Of a stretch of 64,000 nucleotides of DNA, positions 31,457-40,602 are shown one piece after another. Each line of letters begins with the position of its first letter. Position 1 is the first letter of the stretch. The translations under genes and the position numbers were made by a program. This DNA comes from Nocardia cyriacigeorgica (lineage in GTDB: Bacteria > Actinomycetota > Actinomycetes > Mycobacteriales > Mycobacteriaceae). The notes beneath the pieces were generated by a model. It saw nothing but the letters and a program-made list of their open reading frames with translations, was not told the DNA's origin and did not search any database. The stretch spans positions 434,001 to 498,000 of the forward strand of contig NZ_JARWNX010000062.1 of the NCBI RefSeq assembly GCF_029868385.1, given 5' to 3'.

Positions 31457-32473
31457 GTGCGGTGGCAAAGCCAGACCCTGGACGCCGACGACGGCGCGCT
31501 GCCCGGCCTGGACCGGGCAGGCTTCGTCCGCACTGTGCAGACACCCGAATTCGATGGCATCACCTTCCACGAAGTGCTCTGTAAGAGCGCGCTGAACAAG
31601 ATGCCGGAGGGCGCGAGCCTGCCGTTCCGATGGACGATCAACCCGATGCGCGGTTGTTCGCACGCCTGCCGGTACTGCTTCGCCCGCGGCACCCACGAGT
31701 ACCTGGATCTGGATGCCGGAACCGATTTCGACAATCAGATCGTGGTGAAGACCAACATCGCGGCGGTACTGCGGCGCGAACTGGCACGCCGCAGCTGGCA
31801 GCGCGACACCGTGGCCCTCGGTACGAATACCGATCCCTATCAACGCGCGGAGGGCCGATACCGGCTGATGCCCGGCATCATTCGCGCACTCACCGACTCC
31901 GGTACCCCCTTCTCCATCCTCACCAAGGGCACGCTGCTGCGCCGCGATCTCCCGCTGCTCACCTTGGCGGCCCGCGAGGTCCCGGTGCACATCGGGGTAT
32001 CGCTGGCCATGCTCGATCCCGACCTGCACCGCAGTGTCGAGCCCGGCACACCGTCGCCGAAGGCCAGGCTGGAGCTGGTGCGGGCACTCGCCGACGCCGG
32101 TTTCGAGGTGGATGTGATGGTGGCGCCGGTGATTCCGTATCTCACCGACGGCAGCGGCCAGCTCGACGAACTGTTCGCCGCCATCGCGCAAGCAGGCGCG
32201 CACAGTGTGGTCGCGTTTCCCATGCATCTGCGCGGCAGTACCCGCGGCTGGTTCCTGGGCTGGCTGGCCGAGACCCATCCGGCGCTGCTGCGTCGCTACC
32301 GTCAGCTCTATGGGCGCGGGGCCTACGTCACGCCCGAATACTCCAGCTGGTTACGCGGGCGAATCGATCCGCTGTTGGAGCGGCACCGTCTGAAACGCGA
32401 GGCGCGGGAACAGTCCGAGGTGGTCGCGGAGGCTCCCGCGACGGTCGATCCGCAATTGGCCCTGTTCGCCTGA
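31457..32473 (+). CDS. radical SAM protein (Rv2578c-like)
   Basis: 338 residues. The cluster-binding motif is CSHACRYC (CxxxCxxC) near residues 67-74, followed by aromatic and glycine positions usual for radical SAM barrels and a TNTDPYQRAEGRYRL motif typical of the SplB-like/Rv2578c group. The group is often considered related to DNA-photoproduct lyases, but the activity of this branch is not established. The candidate LexA box directly upstream suggests DNA-damage induction. GTG start; promoter elements and the box nearly abut it, so the transcript may be leaderless. Confidence 0.86.
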   Translation: MRWQSQTLDADDGALPGLDRAGFVRTVQTPEFDGITFHEVLCKSALNKMPEGASLPFRWTINPMRGCSHACRYCFARGTHEYLDLDAGTDFDNQIVVKTNIAAVLRRELARRSWQRDTVALGTNTDPYQRAEGRYRLMPGIIRALTDSGTPFSILTKGTLLRRDLPLLTLAAREVPVHIGVSLAMLDPDLHRSVEPGTPSPKARLELVRALADAGFEVDVMVAPVIPYLTDGSGQLDELFAAIAQAGAHSVVAFPMHLRGSTRGWFLGWLAETHPALLRRYRQLYGRGAYVTPEYSSWLRGRIDPLLERHRLKREAREQSEVVAEAPATVDPQLALFA

Positions 32474-32603
32474 TCCCCGCGAGTTCGCATGAGCGCAAGC
32501 TGTGCGACGCGCCCACGATCCGGGCGCTTTCCGCGCAGGTCACCCGTCGAGCGGAGTAGGTTGGCCAGGGGCAGCTCTCTTCGACAGGAAGTGAAGCAGG
32601 CAC

Positions 32604-34571
32604 ATGGTTTCGCAGCACGACAGCGCCGACCGGGTGGGCGATTCCGGCGCGCGCCAGCGCCTCGCCGCGACCGCGGTGGATCGGGTGGTGATCCGATTCG
32701 CCGGTGATTCCGGCGACGGTATGCAACTCACCGGCGACCGCTTCACCCATGAGGCGGCCGCCTTCGGTAACGACCTCGCCACCCAGCCCAATTTTCCCGC
32801 CGAGATCCGCGCACCACAGGGCACCCTGCCCGGGGTGTCGTCGTTCCAGATCCAGATCGCCGACCACGACATCCTCACCGCGGGCGATCAACCCGATGTC
32901 CTGGTCGCGATGAACCCGGCGGCATTGAAGGCCAACCTCGCCGACCTACCGCGCGGCGGCACCGTCATCATCGACACCGACGAGTTCACCACCCGCAACC
33001 TGACCCGCGTCGGCTACACTGACGATCCACGCACCGACGACACCCTCACCGATTTCGTGGTGCATCCGGTGCCGATGAGTTCGCTGACGCTGGCCGCCAC
33101 CGAATCCGCCGAGGTCGGCAAGAAGGCCGCCCAGCGCGCCAAGAACATGTTCGCACTCGGCCTGCTGTCCTGGATGTACGGGCGCGAACTCGGCGGCACC
33201 GAACGATTCATGCGTGACAAGTTCGCCGACTCCCCCGCCGTCGCCGAGGCCAATATCCTGGCCTTCCACGCCGGATGGAATTACGGCGAGACCACCGAGA
33301 CCTTCGCGACCACCTACACGGTGGCGCGGGCCGCCCTCGCGCCCGGCACCTACCGCCAGATCACCGGCAACACCGCCCTTGCCTACGGCCTGATCACCGC
33401 GGGGCAGCTGGCGGGTCTGCCGGTGTTCCTCGGCTCGTATCCGATCACCCCGGCCTCCGACATCCTGCACGAACTGAGCAAGCACAAGGATTTCGACGTC
33501 ACCACATTTCAGGCAGAGGACGAGATCGCCGGAATCGGCGCCGCACTCGGCGCCGCCCTGGGTGGTGCTCTCGGCGTCACCAGCACATCGGGGCCCGGGC
33601 TGTCGTTGAAGAGCGAGACCATCGGTCTCGCGGTGATGACCGAGCTTCCCCTGGTGGTCATCGATGTGCAGCGCGGCGGTCCGTCCACCGGCCTGCCGAC
33701 CAAAACCGAACAGGCCGACCTCTTCCAGGCCCTCTACGGCCGCAACGGCGAATCACCGGTCGCGGTCCTCGCCCCGCGCTCACCGGCCGATTGTTTCGAC
33801 ACCGCGATCGAGGCGGCACGTATCGCCCTCACCTACCGCACCCCGGTCCTGCTGCTGTCGGACGGTTCGATCGCCAACGGGTCGGAGCCGTGGGCGATTC
33901 CGCGCGTCGACGAGCTGACACCCATCGACCCCGCCTTCGCCACCGAACCCTCCGGTGACGCACCCTTCCAGCCGTATGCCCGCGACCCGGACACCCTGGC
34001 CCGTCCGCTCGCGGTGCCGGGCACCCCCGGGCTGGCCCATCGCATCGGCGGATTGGAGAAATCCGACGGCAGCGGCGAGATCTCCTACGATCCGGCCAAT
34101 CACGAACTCATGGTGCGGCTGCGCCGGGCCAAGATCGACGCGATCACCGTCCCCGAAGTCGAGGTCGACGATCCCGACGGCCGCGCGGAACTGCTGCTGG
34201 TGGGCTGGGGCAGCTCCTATGGTCCGATCGGTGAAGCCTGCCGCCGTGCGCGCCGCCGCGGTGTGCCGGTCGCCCATCTGCATCTACGCCATCTCGACCC
34301 ACTGCCGCCCGGCCTGGGTGAGGCCCTGCGCAGATACCCGACCGTGGTCGCGCCGGAGATGAACGGCGGCCAGCTCGCGGCGCTGCTGCGGGCCCGCTAC
34401 CTCGTCGATGTGCGCCCGTGGACCAAGATCGCCGGGACCGCGTTCTCCGCGCAGGAACTCGTCGGCGTCATCGACGCCGCACTCGACGGGTCCATCGACG
34501 AGATGGAACAGGACAAAGCCTTCGCCGCCAGGGCGCGGGCCACCTATCGCACACCCGGGGGCCGCTCATGA
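32604..34571 (+). CDS. korA: 2-oxoglutarate:ferredoxin oxidoreductase subunit alpha
   Basis: 655 residues, a fused gamma-alpha chain. The gamma domain at ~18-205 carries VVIRFAGDSGDGMQLTGDRF and EIRAPQGTLPGVSSFQI. The alpha pyrimidine-binding domain follows from ~245 (ITGNTALAYGLITAGQLAGLPVFLGSYPITPASDILHEL; TTFQAEDEIAGIGAALGAALGG; TSTSGPGLSLKSE). With KorB it decarboxylates 2-oxoglutarate to succinyl-CoA, reducing ferredoxin. Mycobacteria use a homologous KorAB in the TCA cycle. The ATG at 32604 follows an A/G-rich stretch. Its stop overlaps the korB ATG (ATGA). Confidence 0.94.
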   Translation: MVSQHDSADRVGDSGARQRLAATAVDRVVIRFAGDSGDGMQLTGDRFTHEAAAFGNDLATQPNFPAEIRAPQGTLPGVSSFQIQIADHDILTAGDQPDVLVAMNPAALKANLADLPRGGTVIIDTDEFTTRNLTRVGYTDDPRTDDTLTDFVVHPVPMSSLTLAATESAEVGKKAAQRAKNMFALGLLSWMYGRELGGTERFMRDKFADSPAVAEANILAFHAGWNYGETTETFATTYTVARAALAPGTYRQITGNTALAYGLITAGQLAGLPVFLGSYPITPASDILHELSKHKDFDVTTFQAEDEIAGIGAALGAALGGALGVTSTSGPGLSLKSETIGLAVMTELPLVVIDVQRGGPSTGLPTKTEQADLFQALYGRNGESPVAVLAPRSPADCFDTAIEAARIALTYRTPVLLLSDGSIANGSEPWAIPRVDELTPIDPAFATEPSGDAPFQPYARDPDTLARPLAVPGTPGLAHRIGGLEKSDGSGEISYDPANHELMVRLRRAKIDAITVPEVEVDDPDGRAELLLVGWGSSYGPIGEACRRARRRGVPVAHLHLRHLDPLPPGLGEALRRYPTVVAPEMNGGQLAALLRARYLVDVRPWTKIAGTAFSAQELVGVIDAALDGSIDEMEQDKAFAARARATYRTPGGRS

Positions 34572-35647
34572 CCATCATCGACGCCACCGACCCCGCCGCC
34601 TTCCTCGGCATGCCGGAGGCCTCGGGCACCGCGGCGGTCCCGCGCTCGGATTCCCCGCGACGCGCCAAGGATTTCGCCTCCGATCAAGAAGTGCGCTGGT
34701 GCCCCGGCTGCGGCGACTACGTCATCCTGGCCACCGTGCGTGGATTCCTCGCCGAACTCGGGTTGCGCAAGGAGAACCTGATGTTCGTCTCCGGGATCGG
34801 CTGCTCGAGCCGTTTCCCGTACTACCTCGACGCCTACGGCATCCACTCCATCCATGGCCGCGCCCCCGCCCTCGCGACCGGACTGGCGGTGACCCGGCCG
34901 GATCTGTCGGTCTGGGTGGTGACCGGCGACGGTGACGCGCTGTCCATCGGCGGCAACCACCTCATCCATGCACTGCGTCGCAATGTCAACATGACCATCC
35001 TGCTGTTCAACAACCGGATCTACGGACTCACCAAGGGGCAGTACTCACCGACCTCCGAGCCGGGCAAGGTCACCAAATCGACGCCCATGGGTTCGGTGGA
35101 TCATCCGTTCAACACTCTGTCGGTGGCGTTGGGTGCCGAGGCCACCTTCGCCGCACGTGCGCTGGATTCCGATCGCGCCGGGCTCACCGAGGTCTTGCGG
35201 GCGGCGGCCGCGCATCGCGGTACCTCGTTCGTCGAGATATTGCAGGACTGCCCGATCTTCAACGACGGATCGTTCGATGTGTTGCGCCGCGGCGACAGCG
35301 CGTCCCGCCTGATCCCGTTGCGGGAGGGGCAGCCGATCGTTTTCGGCGCCGATGGCGAATTCGCCGTGGTGCGGGACGGTTTCGCACTCGCGATCGCCCG
35401 CACCGACCAGGTCGCCGACAGTGAGATCATCGTGCACGACGCGCGCTCGGACGTCCCCGAGTACGCCTACGCCCTGTCGCGGTTGTCGGACCAGAATCTC
35501 GATCATGTCGTCACCGGGATCTTCCGTGACGTCTCGCGCCCCACCTACGACGACGCGGTACGCGCACAGGCCGTCGCCGCGAAACAGCATCGCCGCACCG
35601 ATCTACAGGAGTTGCTGACCGGCACCGAAACCTGGACGGTCGGCTGA
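34568..35647 (+). CDS. korB: 2-oxoglutarate:ferredoxin oxidoreductase subunit beta
   Basis: 359 residues, the TPP-binding subunit. WCPGCGDYVILATVRGFLAELGL has the CxxC contributing to the cluster site. SGIGCSSRFPYYLDAYGIHSIHGRAPALATGLA and VVTGDGDALSIGGNHLIHALRRNVN (GDGD...N, the TPP-Mg signature) are complete, as is FNNRIYGLTKGQYSPTS. Translationally coupled to korA. A broken malate dehydrogenase gene lies 13 bases after its stop, on the other strand. Confidence 0.95.
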   Translation: MTIIDATDPAAFLGMPEASGTAAVPRSDSPRRAKDFASDQEVRWCPGCGDYVILATVRGFLAELGLRKENLMFVSGIGCSSRFPYYLDAYGIHSIHGRAPALATGLAVTRPDLSVWVVTGDGDALSIGGNHLIHALRRNVNMTILLFNNRIYGLTKGQYSPTSEPGKVTKSTPMGSVDHPFNTLSVALGAEATFAARALDSDRAGLTEVLRAAAAHRGTSFVEILQDCPIFNDGSFDVLRRGDSASRLIPLREGQPIVFGADGEFAVVRDGFALAIARTDQVADSEIIVHDARSDVPEYAYALSRLSDQNLDHVVTGIFRDVSRPTYDDAVRAQAVAAKQHRRTDLQELLTGTETWTVG

Positions 35648-35660
35648 CCCGATCGCGTGA

Positions 35661-36077
35661 TCACATCGATGTGGCGAATCCCAGATCGATGACCGCATCG
35701 CGTTCGGCCACCGACGCGTCGATGCGCGCACGGGAGACCTCGTCGATCCCGAGTCCGGGCACGATCGTGTATCCGCCGTCCGCGCAGGTCACCGGGAACG
35801 AGCTGATCAGGCCCTCGGGGACGCCGTAGGAGCCGTTGAACGGCACCGCCATCGACACCCACTCACCCGAGGTGCCGCGCGCCCAGTCGCGGATGTGGTC
35901 GATCGCGGCGCTGGCCGCGCTGGCCGCCGAGGCGGCGCCGCGGGCTTCGATGATGGCGGTGCCGCGCTGCTGGACCGTCGGCAGGAAGTCGGTGCGCACC
36001 CAGGCCTGATCGACCAGCTCCAGCGCCGCGCGTCCGGCGACGGTGGCGTGGGTGAGATCCGGGTACCGGGTGGCCGA
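35661..36077 (-). pseudogene. malate dehydrogenase, C-terminal remnant
   Basis: The open frame matches the last ~139 residues of actinobacterial malate dehydrogenase ([67 protein letters not shown]). The N-terminal ~195 residues, with the NAD-binding fold, catalytic Asp and His, are absent. An in-frame stop lies at 36093-36095, and the next gene's stop codon is only 11 bases from the break. A four-residue gap in DASVA...ERDAV and a changed C-terminus suggest decay. A GTG at 35999 could start a 112-residue peptide but lacks catalytic function. Confidence 0.85.
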
Positions 36078-36087
36078 TAACAGACAG

Positions 36088-36738
36088 TCAGCTCAGTTCG
36101 GCTACTTCTTTGTCGGTCAACACGACCGGTGAGACGAAGTCCTTGGCCCGCACCAGCGCGACGGCCCGGTACAGCGGACGCTCCGCCAGCCCCGCATCAC
36201 GCGCCTCGGCGCGCAGTTGCTGGACCAGCACCCCGGAGACCGCGACGGCGGCGGCCAGCTGGCTCGCGGCCAGCGCGTCGGCCAGTTTGCGCAGTCCGAG
36301 CAGATGCAGTTCGCGCCCGCTACCGGCGTCGGTGTACATCGCCAGCGGCACGATCTGCACGTCGGGCCCGGCCGTCACCCGCAGCACCACCCGGCTCAGC
36401 CGCGCCGGATAGACCAGCATCTCGACTCCGGTCGCCGCCGCCAGCGAGACCACCCGCTCACCGAACAGCCTGCGCGCGTGAATGCTGTTTCCGCTCAGCC
36501 ACATCCGCCGTCGCCGCAGCGCCAGCGCGTAGCCGACCGTCGGCGCGCCGACCACCAGCCCGATGAGTACGGCGATCGGCCAGCTCACCCAGACCGCCGC
36601 CAGCAGCGCGGCGCCGATCCCGACACCGAGCGCGGCCAGGGTCAGGCGCCGCAGCATCGGCGCGTATACCTCGGGGGCGACCAGGTCGAGCCCGATCGGC
36701 GGATCAGGTTCGCCCGATCCGGGCGTTGCATCGGTCAC
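36088..36738 (-). CDS. membrane protein of unknown function
   Basis: 216 residues. Two TM helices at ~32-50 ([20 protein letters not shown]) and ~53-72 ([19 protein letters not shown]), followed by a soluble ~140-residue domain with alternating strands and helices ([40 protein letters not shown]...). I recognise no domain. GTG start. It lies 45 bases downstream of hisS on the same strand and is probably cotranscribed. The malate dehydrogenase remnant begins just after its stop. Confidence 0.7.
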   Translation of the reverse strand: MTDATPGSGEPDPPIGLDLVAPEVYAPMLRRLTLAALGVGIGAALLAAVWVSWPIAVLIGLVVGAPTVGYALALRRRRMWLSGNSIHARRLFGERVVSLAAATGVEMLVYPARLSRVVLRVTAGPDVQIVPLAMYTDAGSGRELHLLGLRKLADALAASQLAAAVAVSGVLVQQLRAEARDAGLAERPLYRAVALVRAKDFVSPVVLTDKEVAELS

Positions 36739-36783
36739 GGTTACGCATTCGTCCTCACGGCGGGATATTTCCCCGGCACCGTA

Positions 36784-38061
36784 CTACTCCGGGCGGTGCA
36801 GCGCGGCGGTTACCGCGCCGACCACCTCGCCCAGCGGGATCTGCCGCTGGTCACCGGTGCCCATGTTCTTGAGCCCGATGGTGTGCTCGGCCAGATCGCG
36901 GTCGCCGAGCACCAGGGTGAATCTCGCGCCGGAACGGTCGGCCGCCTTCATCGCGCCCTTCACCCCGCGCCCGCCGTAGGCCAGATCGACCCGTACGCCC
37001 GCGGCACGCAATTGCGCGGCCAACACCACCATGCGCTGTGTCGCGGCCTCTCCCAGTGGCACGCCGAAGACCTCGCAGCGGGCCGGATCGCCCGCCGTCT
37101 TGCCTTCCGCCGCCAGTGCGAGCACCGTGCGGTCGACACCGAGACCGAAACCGATCCCCGACAGCGCCTGACCGCCGAGTTCGGCCATCAGACCGTCGTA
37201 GCGGCCGCCGCCACCGATACCGGACTGGGCGCCGAGGCCGTCGTGGACGAATTCGAAGGTGGTCTTGGTGTAGTAGTCCAGACCGCGCACCATGCGTGGG
37301 TTGACCACGTACGGCACGCCGAGGGCGTCGAGGTGGCCGAGTACCTGCTCGAAGTGCGTCTTCGCCGACTCCGACAGGTGATCGATCATCAGCGGCGCGT
37401 TCGCCGTCATCTCACGCACCTGCGGGCGTTTGTCGTCGAGTACGCGCAGCGGGTTGATCTGGGCGCGGCGGCGGGTGTCCTCGTCCAGCGGCAGGCCGAG
37501 CAGGAACTCCTGGAGCAGCTCGCGGTATTGCGGGCGACACGTCTCATCGCCGAGGGAGGTGATCTCGAGTCGGAAACCGTCGAGGCCGAGACCGCGGAAA
37601 CCGGCGTCGGCCACGGCGATGACCTCGGCATCAAGCGCGGGATCGTCCACACCGATGGCCTCGATACCCACCTGCTGCAACTGGCGGTAGCGCCCGGCCT
37701 GCGGCCGCTCGTAGCGGAAGAACGGGCCGGAATAGCACAGCTTGACCGGCAGCTGGCCGCGGTCGAGCCCGTGCTCGATGACCGCGCGCATGACTCCGGC
37801 GGTGCCCTCGGGCCGCAAGGTGACGCTGCGGTCACTGCGGTCGGAGAAGGTGAACATCTCCTTGCTCACCACATCGGTCGATTCGCCGACACCGCGGGCG
37901 AACAGTTCGGTGTCCTCGAAGATCGGCAGCTCGATATGCCCGTACCCGGCGAGGCGGGCGGCGCGGATCAGGCCGTCGCGCACCGCGACGAACTCGGCCG
38001 AGCCGGGTGGCACGTAGTCCGGTACCCCCTTCGGGGCGGAGAAGCTGCTGGTCTTGGTCAC
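36784..38061 (-). CDS. hisS: histidyl-tRNA synthetase
   Basis: 425 residues. Motif 1 region ([18 protein letters not shown]), motif 2 ([20 protein letters not shown]...[28 protein letters not shown]), the HisA motif ([14 protein letters not shown]) and motif 3 ([15 protein letters not shown]...GFGLGVDR) are all present, followed by the anticodon-binding domain. The GTG at 38061 has GAGGGA upstream and yields the typical short N-terminus. Longer upstream frames are antisense to ppiB and are not real. Divergent from ppiB, as in M. tuberculosis (from memory). Confidence 0.95.
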   Translation of the reverse strand: MTKTSSFSAPKGVPDYVPPGSAEFVAVRDGLIRAARLAGYGHIELPIFEDTELFARGVGESTDVVSKEMFTFSDRSDRSVTLRPEGTAGVMRAVIEHGLDRGQLPVKLCYSGPFFRYERPQAGRYRQLQQVGIEAIGVDDPALDAEVIAVADAGFRGLGLDGFRLEITSLGDETCRPQYRELLQEFLLGLPLDEDTRRRAQINPLRVLDDKRPQVREMTANAPLMIDHLSESAKTHFEQVLGHLDALGVPYVVNPRMVRGLDYYTKTTFEFVHDGLGAQSGIGGGGRYDGLMAELGGQALSGIGFGLGVDRTVLALAAEGKTAGDPARCEVFGVPLGEAATQRMVVLAAQLRAAGVRVDLAYGGRGVKGAMKAADRSGARFTLVLGDRDLAEHTIGLKNMGTGDQRQIPLGEVVGAVTAALHRPE

Positions 38062-38216
38062 GATGGTCCAGTTTCCCTCACCACAGGGCCTCGCGTCCAA
38101 CCGGTTGTTCCTGGCGGGTCGCGGCCGGTGCCGGGGTGGTCTCAGGAAGAGATGGCACACTCTTAGCCGAAACCGACACCCGCGTGGTGCAGAAAGCCAT
38201 AGCGAAGAACAGCGCA

Positions 38217-38239
38217 CGGCCGGTCCTCGAGTCCGGCCG
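38217..38239. promoter_or_regulatory. GC-rich inverted repeat upstream of ppiB
   Basis: Arms CGGCCGG (38217-38223) and CCGGCCG (38233-38239) flank a 9-base spacer, ending 21 bases before the ppiB GTG. It could form an mRNA hairpin in the leader or be a repressor site. No partner is evident. Confidence 0.3.
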
Positions 38240-38260
38240 CCGCACGGGAGGAACGTGGTA

Positions 38261-39139
38261 GTGCCGAGCAACGAACAGCGTCGAGCGGCAGCGAAACGCA
38301 AGCTGGAGCGCCAGCTGGCCAACCGGGCCGCGCGGGCGCGCAAGCGCAAGCAACTCACCATCGCCATGTCGGCGCTCGGCGTCGTCGTCGCGGTCGCGGC
38401 GGTGACCGGCGTGTATTTCCTGACGCGTGGTGACGACAGTGAGAACACCGCCTCCGAAACGCCGGACGCATCGCTGTCGAGCACCCCGATCCCCGCGCCG
38501 CCGCCGCCCGCGCAGGCCAAACCGGCGACGGTCGGCTGCGCATACCCCGACAGCCAGAAGCCCGCCGACAAGCCCGCGCAGAAACCGCGCACCGACGGCA
38601 TCCAGACCTCCGGTGACAATGCCACCCTGAGCATCAGCGTGGACACCAGCCAGGGTCCGATCGGCCTGACCCTCAACAACGCCGAATCGCCGTGCACGGT
38701 GAACAGTTTCGCCAGCCTGGCCGGGCAGGGCTTCTTCGACGGCACCAGCTGCCATCGCCTCACCCAGGGCCCCGGCCTCGAGGTCCTCCAGTGCGGTGAT
38801 CCGACCGGTACCGGTATGGGTGGTCCGGGCTACCAGTTCGACAACGAGTACCCCACCGATCAGTACGCGCCGACCGACCCCGGTCTCCAGGAGCCCATCG
38901 CCTACAAGCGCGGTGTCATCGCCATGGCCAACGCCGGGCCCGGCACCAACGGTAGCCAGTTCTTCCTGGTCTACGGCGATTCCCAGCTGCCGCCGAACTA
39001 CACCATCTTCGGCACCATCGACGAGGGTGGCCTCGCCACCCTGGACAAGATCGCCCAGGCCGGACAGGACGAGTCCAACGGCCCCGGTGACGGTAAGCCG
39101 AACCTGCCGGTGACGCTGAACACGGTCGCCATCGACTGA
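38261..39139 (+). CDS. ppiB: membrane-anchored peptidyl-prolyl cis-trans isomerase (cyclophilin)
   Basis: 292 residues. N-terminal basic region ([28 protein letters not shown]), one TM helix at ~39-58, a Pro/Ala-rich linker, then a cyclophilin domain at ~125-292: [67 protein letters not shown], and [13 protein letters not shown]. It is an extracytoplasmic prolyl isomerase. The GTG at 38261 is chosen because GGGAGGAAC lies at the correct spacing and VPSNEQRR parallels mycobacterial starts. The strong hairpin 15 bases after its stop ends the transcript. Confidence 0.93.
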   Translation: MPSNEQRRAAAKRKLERQLANRAARARKRKQLTIAMSALGVVVAVAAVTGVYFLTRGDDSENTASETPDASLSSTPIPAPPPPAQAKPATVGCAYPDSQKPADKPAQKPRTDGIQTSGDNATLSISVDTSQGPIGLTLNNAESPCTVNSFASLAGQGFFDGTSCHRLTQGPGLEVLQCGDPTGTGMGGPGYQFDNEYPTDQYAPTDPGLQEPIAYKRGVIAMANAGPGTNGSQFFLVYGDSQLPPNYTIFGTIDEGGLATLDKIAQAGQDESNGPGDGKPNLPVTLNTVAID

Positions 39140-39154
39140 CCCGGCGCCGTCGGA

Positions 39155-39189
39155 TCGGGCCCGGTATCGCAGCGCGGTACCGGGCCCGA
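39155..39189 (+). terminator. hairpin after ppiB
   Basis: Perfect 12-bp stem TCGGGCCCGGTA (39155-39166) with TACCGGGCCCGA (39178-39189) around an 11-base loop, 15 bases after the ppiB stop. Confidence 0.82.
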
Positions 39190-39544
39190 CCTGTCCGGCG
39201 GCGATACCGTCGCGCACTGTCATCCTCCGGTTTCGCCGCTCACGGGCCGAAGATCATCCGGCGAGTTTCGTTCCATGTCGGAAATGTGCGATATATGCTC
39301 AGGGGCGGCACGCTCGTAGGGCCGTGCCAGGGTGTTCTCGGGTAATCTCGTAATACGGAGTGCGCGTAGTGAAGTCGGCTACGCGCCTCCCGGTGTTCGT
39401 ACCGGCAACGCACGACATCGCCGGGCGAGTACCGTTCGCATGGCGGTTGTATCGATGACGTAAGAAGTCGATGACATATGAAGCGGCGTTCATGACGAAG
39501 CACCACAATCATCCATAGGGATCACCGCAGCATCGGGAGCAGCC
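39190..39544 (+). other. structured, lower-GC leader at the edge of the secretion locus
   Basis: 355 bases without a credible gene; a 90-codon minus-strand frame (39240-39512) lacks a ribosome-binding site and recognisable product. Composition is visibly less GC-rich than the flanks. It contains a TATATG that could be a -10 (39292-39297), a hairpin with arms GGCACG/CGTGCC (39307-39328), a second perfect hairpin GCGCGTAG/CTACGCGC (39362-39386), and a 16-base tandem repeat (39452-39483). It could be a regulated promoter plus leader for the next gene, or a remnant of an element boundary. Confidence 0.5.
39452..39483. repeat. tandem 16-bp direct repeat (iteron-like)
   Basis: TCGATGACGTAAGAAG (39452-39467) is followed immediately by TCGATGACATATGAAG (39468-39483), 14 of 16 bases identical. 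A weaker third copy (TCATGACGAAG) follows near 39490. Sixteen bases is about one and a half helical turns. It may be a regulator binding array for the gene at 39545. Confidence 0.6.
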
Positions 39545-40147
39545 ATGTCCGAGGAACTGGACGATATCGGCCGGGAAACCGCGGCCATGATGAAAACCAT
39601 GTTGCAGATCGCGACCCTGGTCGCGTTGAAGACCCGCGAACGCGGTCAGAAGGAAGCCGAGGCCAGGGCCAAGATCACCGAGGCCAGGATCAAAGAAGCC
39701 CGCGAGATGCAGGTCCGCGAGGCCCGCGAATCCAAGTCCAAGGATCCGCGCAATATCGAACTGGCGCAGATGGTTTCCCGCGCCGCGCCGGAGAAGACGA
39801 TGGCGGCACCCGAGAAGGTGGCCACCGTCGCGATACAGCGCGAGGCAGCGCCGAGCCGGGGCGTCTCCCTGGAGAAGGACCGGTTCTCGTTCACCGGCCA
39901 GGCCGGGCAGGTGGCGGCGGCCGCTCAGCCCGCCATCCGGTACGACTCGGTGGAACGCCGGACGGCGCTCGCCGCGCACCTGGCGAAGATCGGCGTGGCA
40001 CCCGAACTCGCCGCGGTGCGCATGCTCGTCGAGGTAGGCCAGGCGAAACCCCCTATCGAAGCCGTCCGCACCCGCCCCGAATACGCGCCCGCGGTGACCA
40101 GGGCAAGGGAAGAGGAGCTGATCCGCGGACTGGAACGCACCCGCTGA
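39545..40147 (+). CDS. coiled-coil protein of unknown function
   Basis: 200 residues, soluble. Residues ~25-75 are strongly charged and heptad-like (KTRERGQKEAEARAKITEARIKEAREMQVREARESKSK), predicted coiled coil. A short second helical domain follows at ~138-198 (VERRTALAAHLAKIGVAPELAAVRMLVEVGQAKPPIEAVRTRP...). No domain recognised. It is the only plus-strand gene beside the secretion operon and is convergent with it, sharing a hairpin terminator. Position and composition suggest it belongs to the same accessory region (inference). Confidence 0.65.
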   Translation: MSEELDDIGRETAAMMKTMLQIATLVALKTRERGQKEAEARAKITEARIKEAREMQVREARESKSKDPRNIELAQMVSRAAPEKTMAAPEKVATVAIQREAAPSRGVSLEKDRFSFTGQAGQVAAAAQPAIRYDSVERRTALAAHLAKIGVAPELAAVRMLVEVGQAKPPIEAVRTRPEYAPAVTRAREEELIRGLERTR

Positions 40148-40167
40148 CCGAACTCCGCAGCAACGAC

Positions 40168-40197
40168 CAACGCCCGCTGGTGATCCAGCGGGCGTTG
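40168..40197. terminator. bidirectional hairpin at the end of the secretion operon
   Basis: Perfect 13-bp stem CAACGCCCGCTGG (40168-40180) with CCAGCGGGCGTTG (40185-40197), TGAT loop, between convergent stops at 40147 and 40216. Confidence 0.85.
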
Positions 40198-40215
40198 TCG
40201 TATGTACCGACCGAT

Positions 40216-40602
40216 TCAGGAACGGAAGTCCTGCTCCGTGGGATTGCTGAAGAATCGGTCATCGGGTGTGGTCAAGGGCAAGGGCACGAGCATGTCCTTG
40301 TGACCGTTTCGAACACTGCAATATTTGAACGGCCCCTTGGGGTCGAACAGCTTGGCCATGTGTTTATCGGCGTGGTCGAGGAACCATACGCTGATGCCGG
40401 TCGCCGGATCCTGACGAAAATGCTCCCACGCCCGCCACAGGGCATCGAGCCGAGCGACCGCCTCGGCATGTTGCCACCACTCCGGGCACCACACCGTATC
40501 GCTGAGGTCGCTGACCTGCCTGCGGTACACCACACTCAGGTAGTTCTCGACGAAATCGACCACACCCGAATAGATCAGACCGTCTTGTTGATTCTCGCTC
40601 AC
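40216..40602 (-). CDS. DUF4913-family protein
   Basis: 128 residues. Trp-rich helical pattern (VENYLSVVYRRQV...WCPEWWQHAEAVARLDALWRAWEHFRQDPATGISVWFLDHADKHMAKLFDPKGPF) matches DUF4913, a family of small actinobacterial proteins frequently found in plasmids and integrative elements beside the coupling protein. Its GTG overlaps the coupling-protein stop (GTGA). It is the last gene of the operon. Function unknown; it may assist the coupling ATPase (inference from linkage). Confidence 0.78.
   Translation of the reverse strand: MSENQQDGLIYSGVVDFVENYLSVVYRRQVSDLSDTVWCPEWWQHAEAVARLDALWRAWEHFRQDPATGISVWFLDHADKHMAKLFDPKGPFKYCSVRNGHKDMLVPLPLTTPDDRFFSNPTEQDFRS

Noticed and set aside
38062-38763. N-terminal extension of hisS
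   Set aside because: The longer frame is antisense to ppiB and low-complexity; the GTG at 38061 has a ribosome-binding site and a typical HisRS start.
39240-39512. 90-codon minus-strand ORF in the leader before 39545
   Set aside because: No ribosome-binding site, no hydrophobic or domain pattern, and it spans hairpins and repeats; treated as intergenic.
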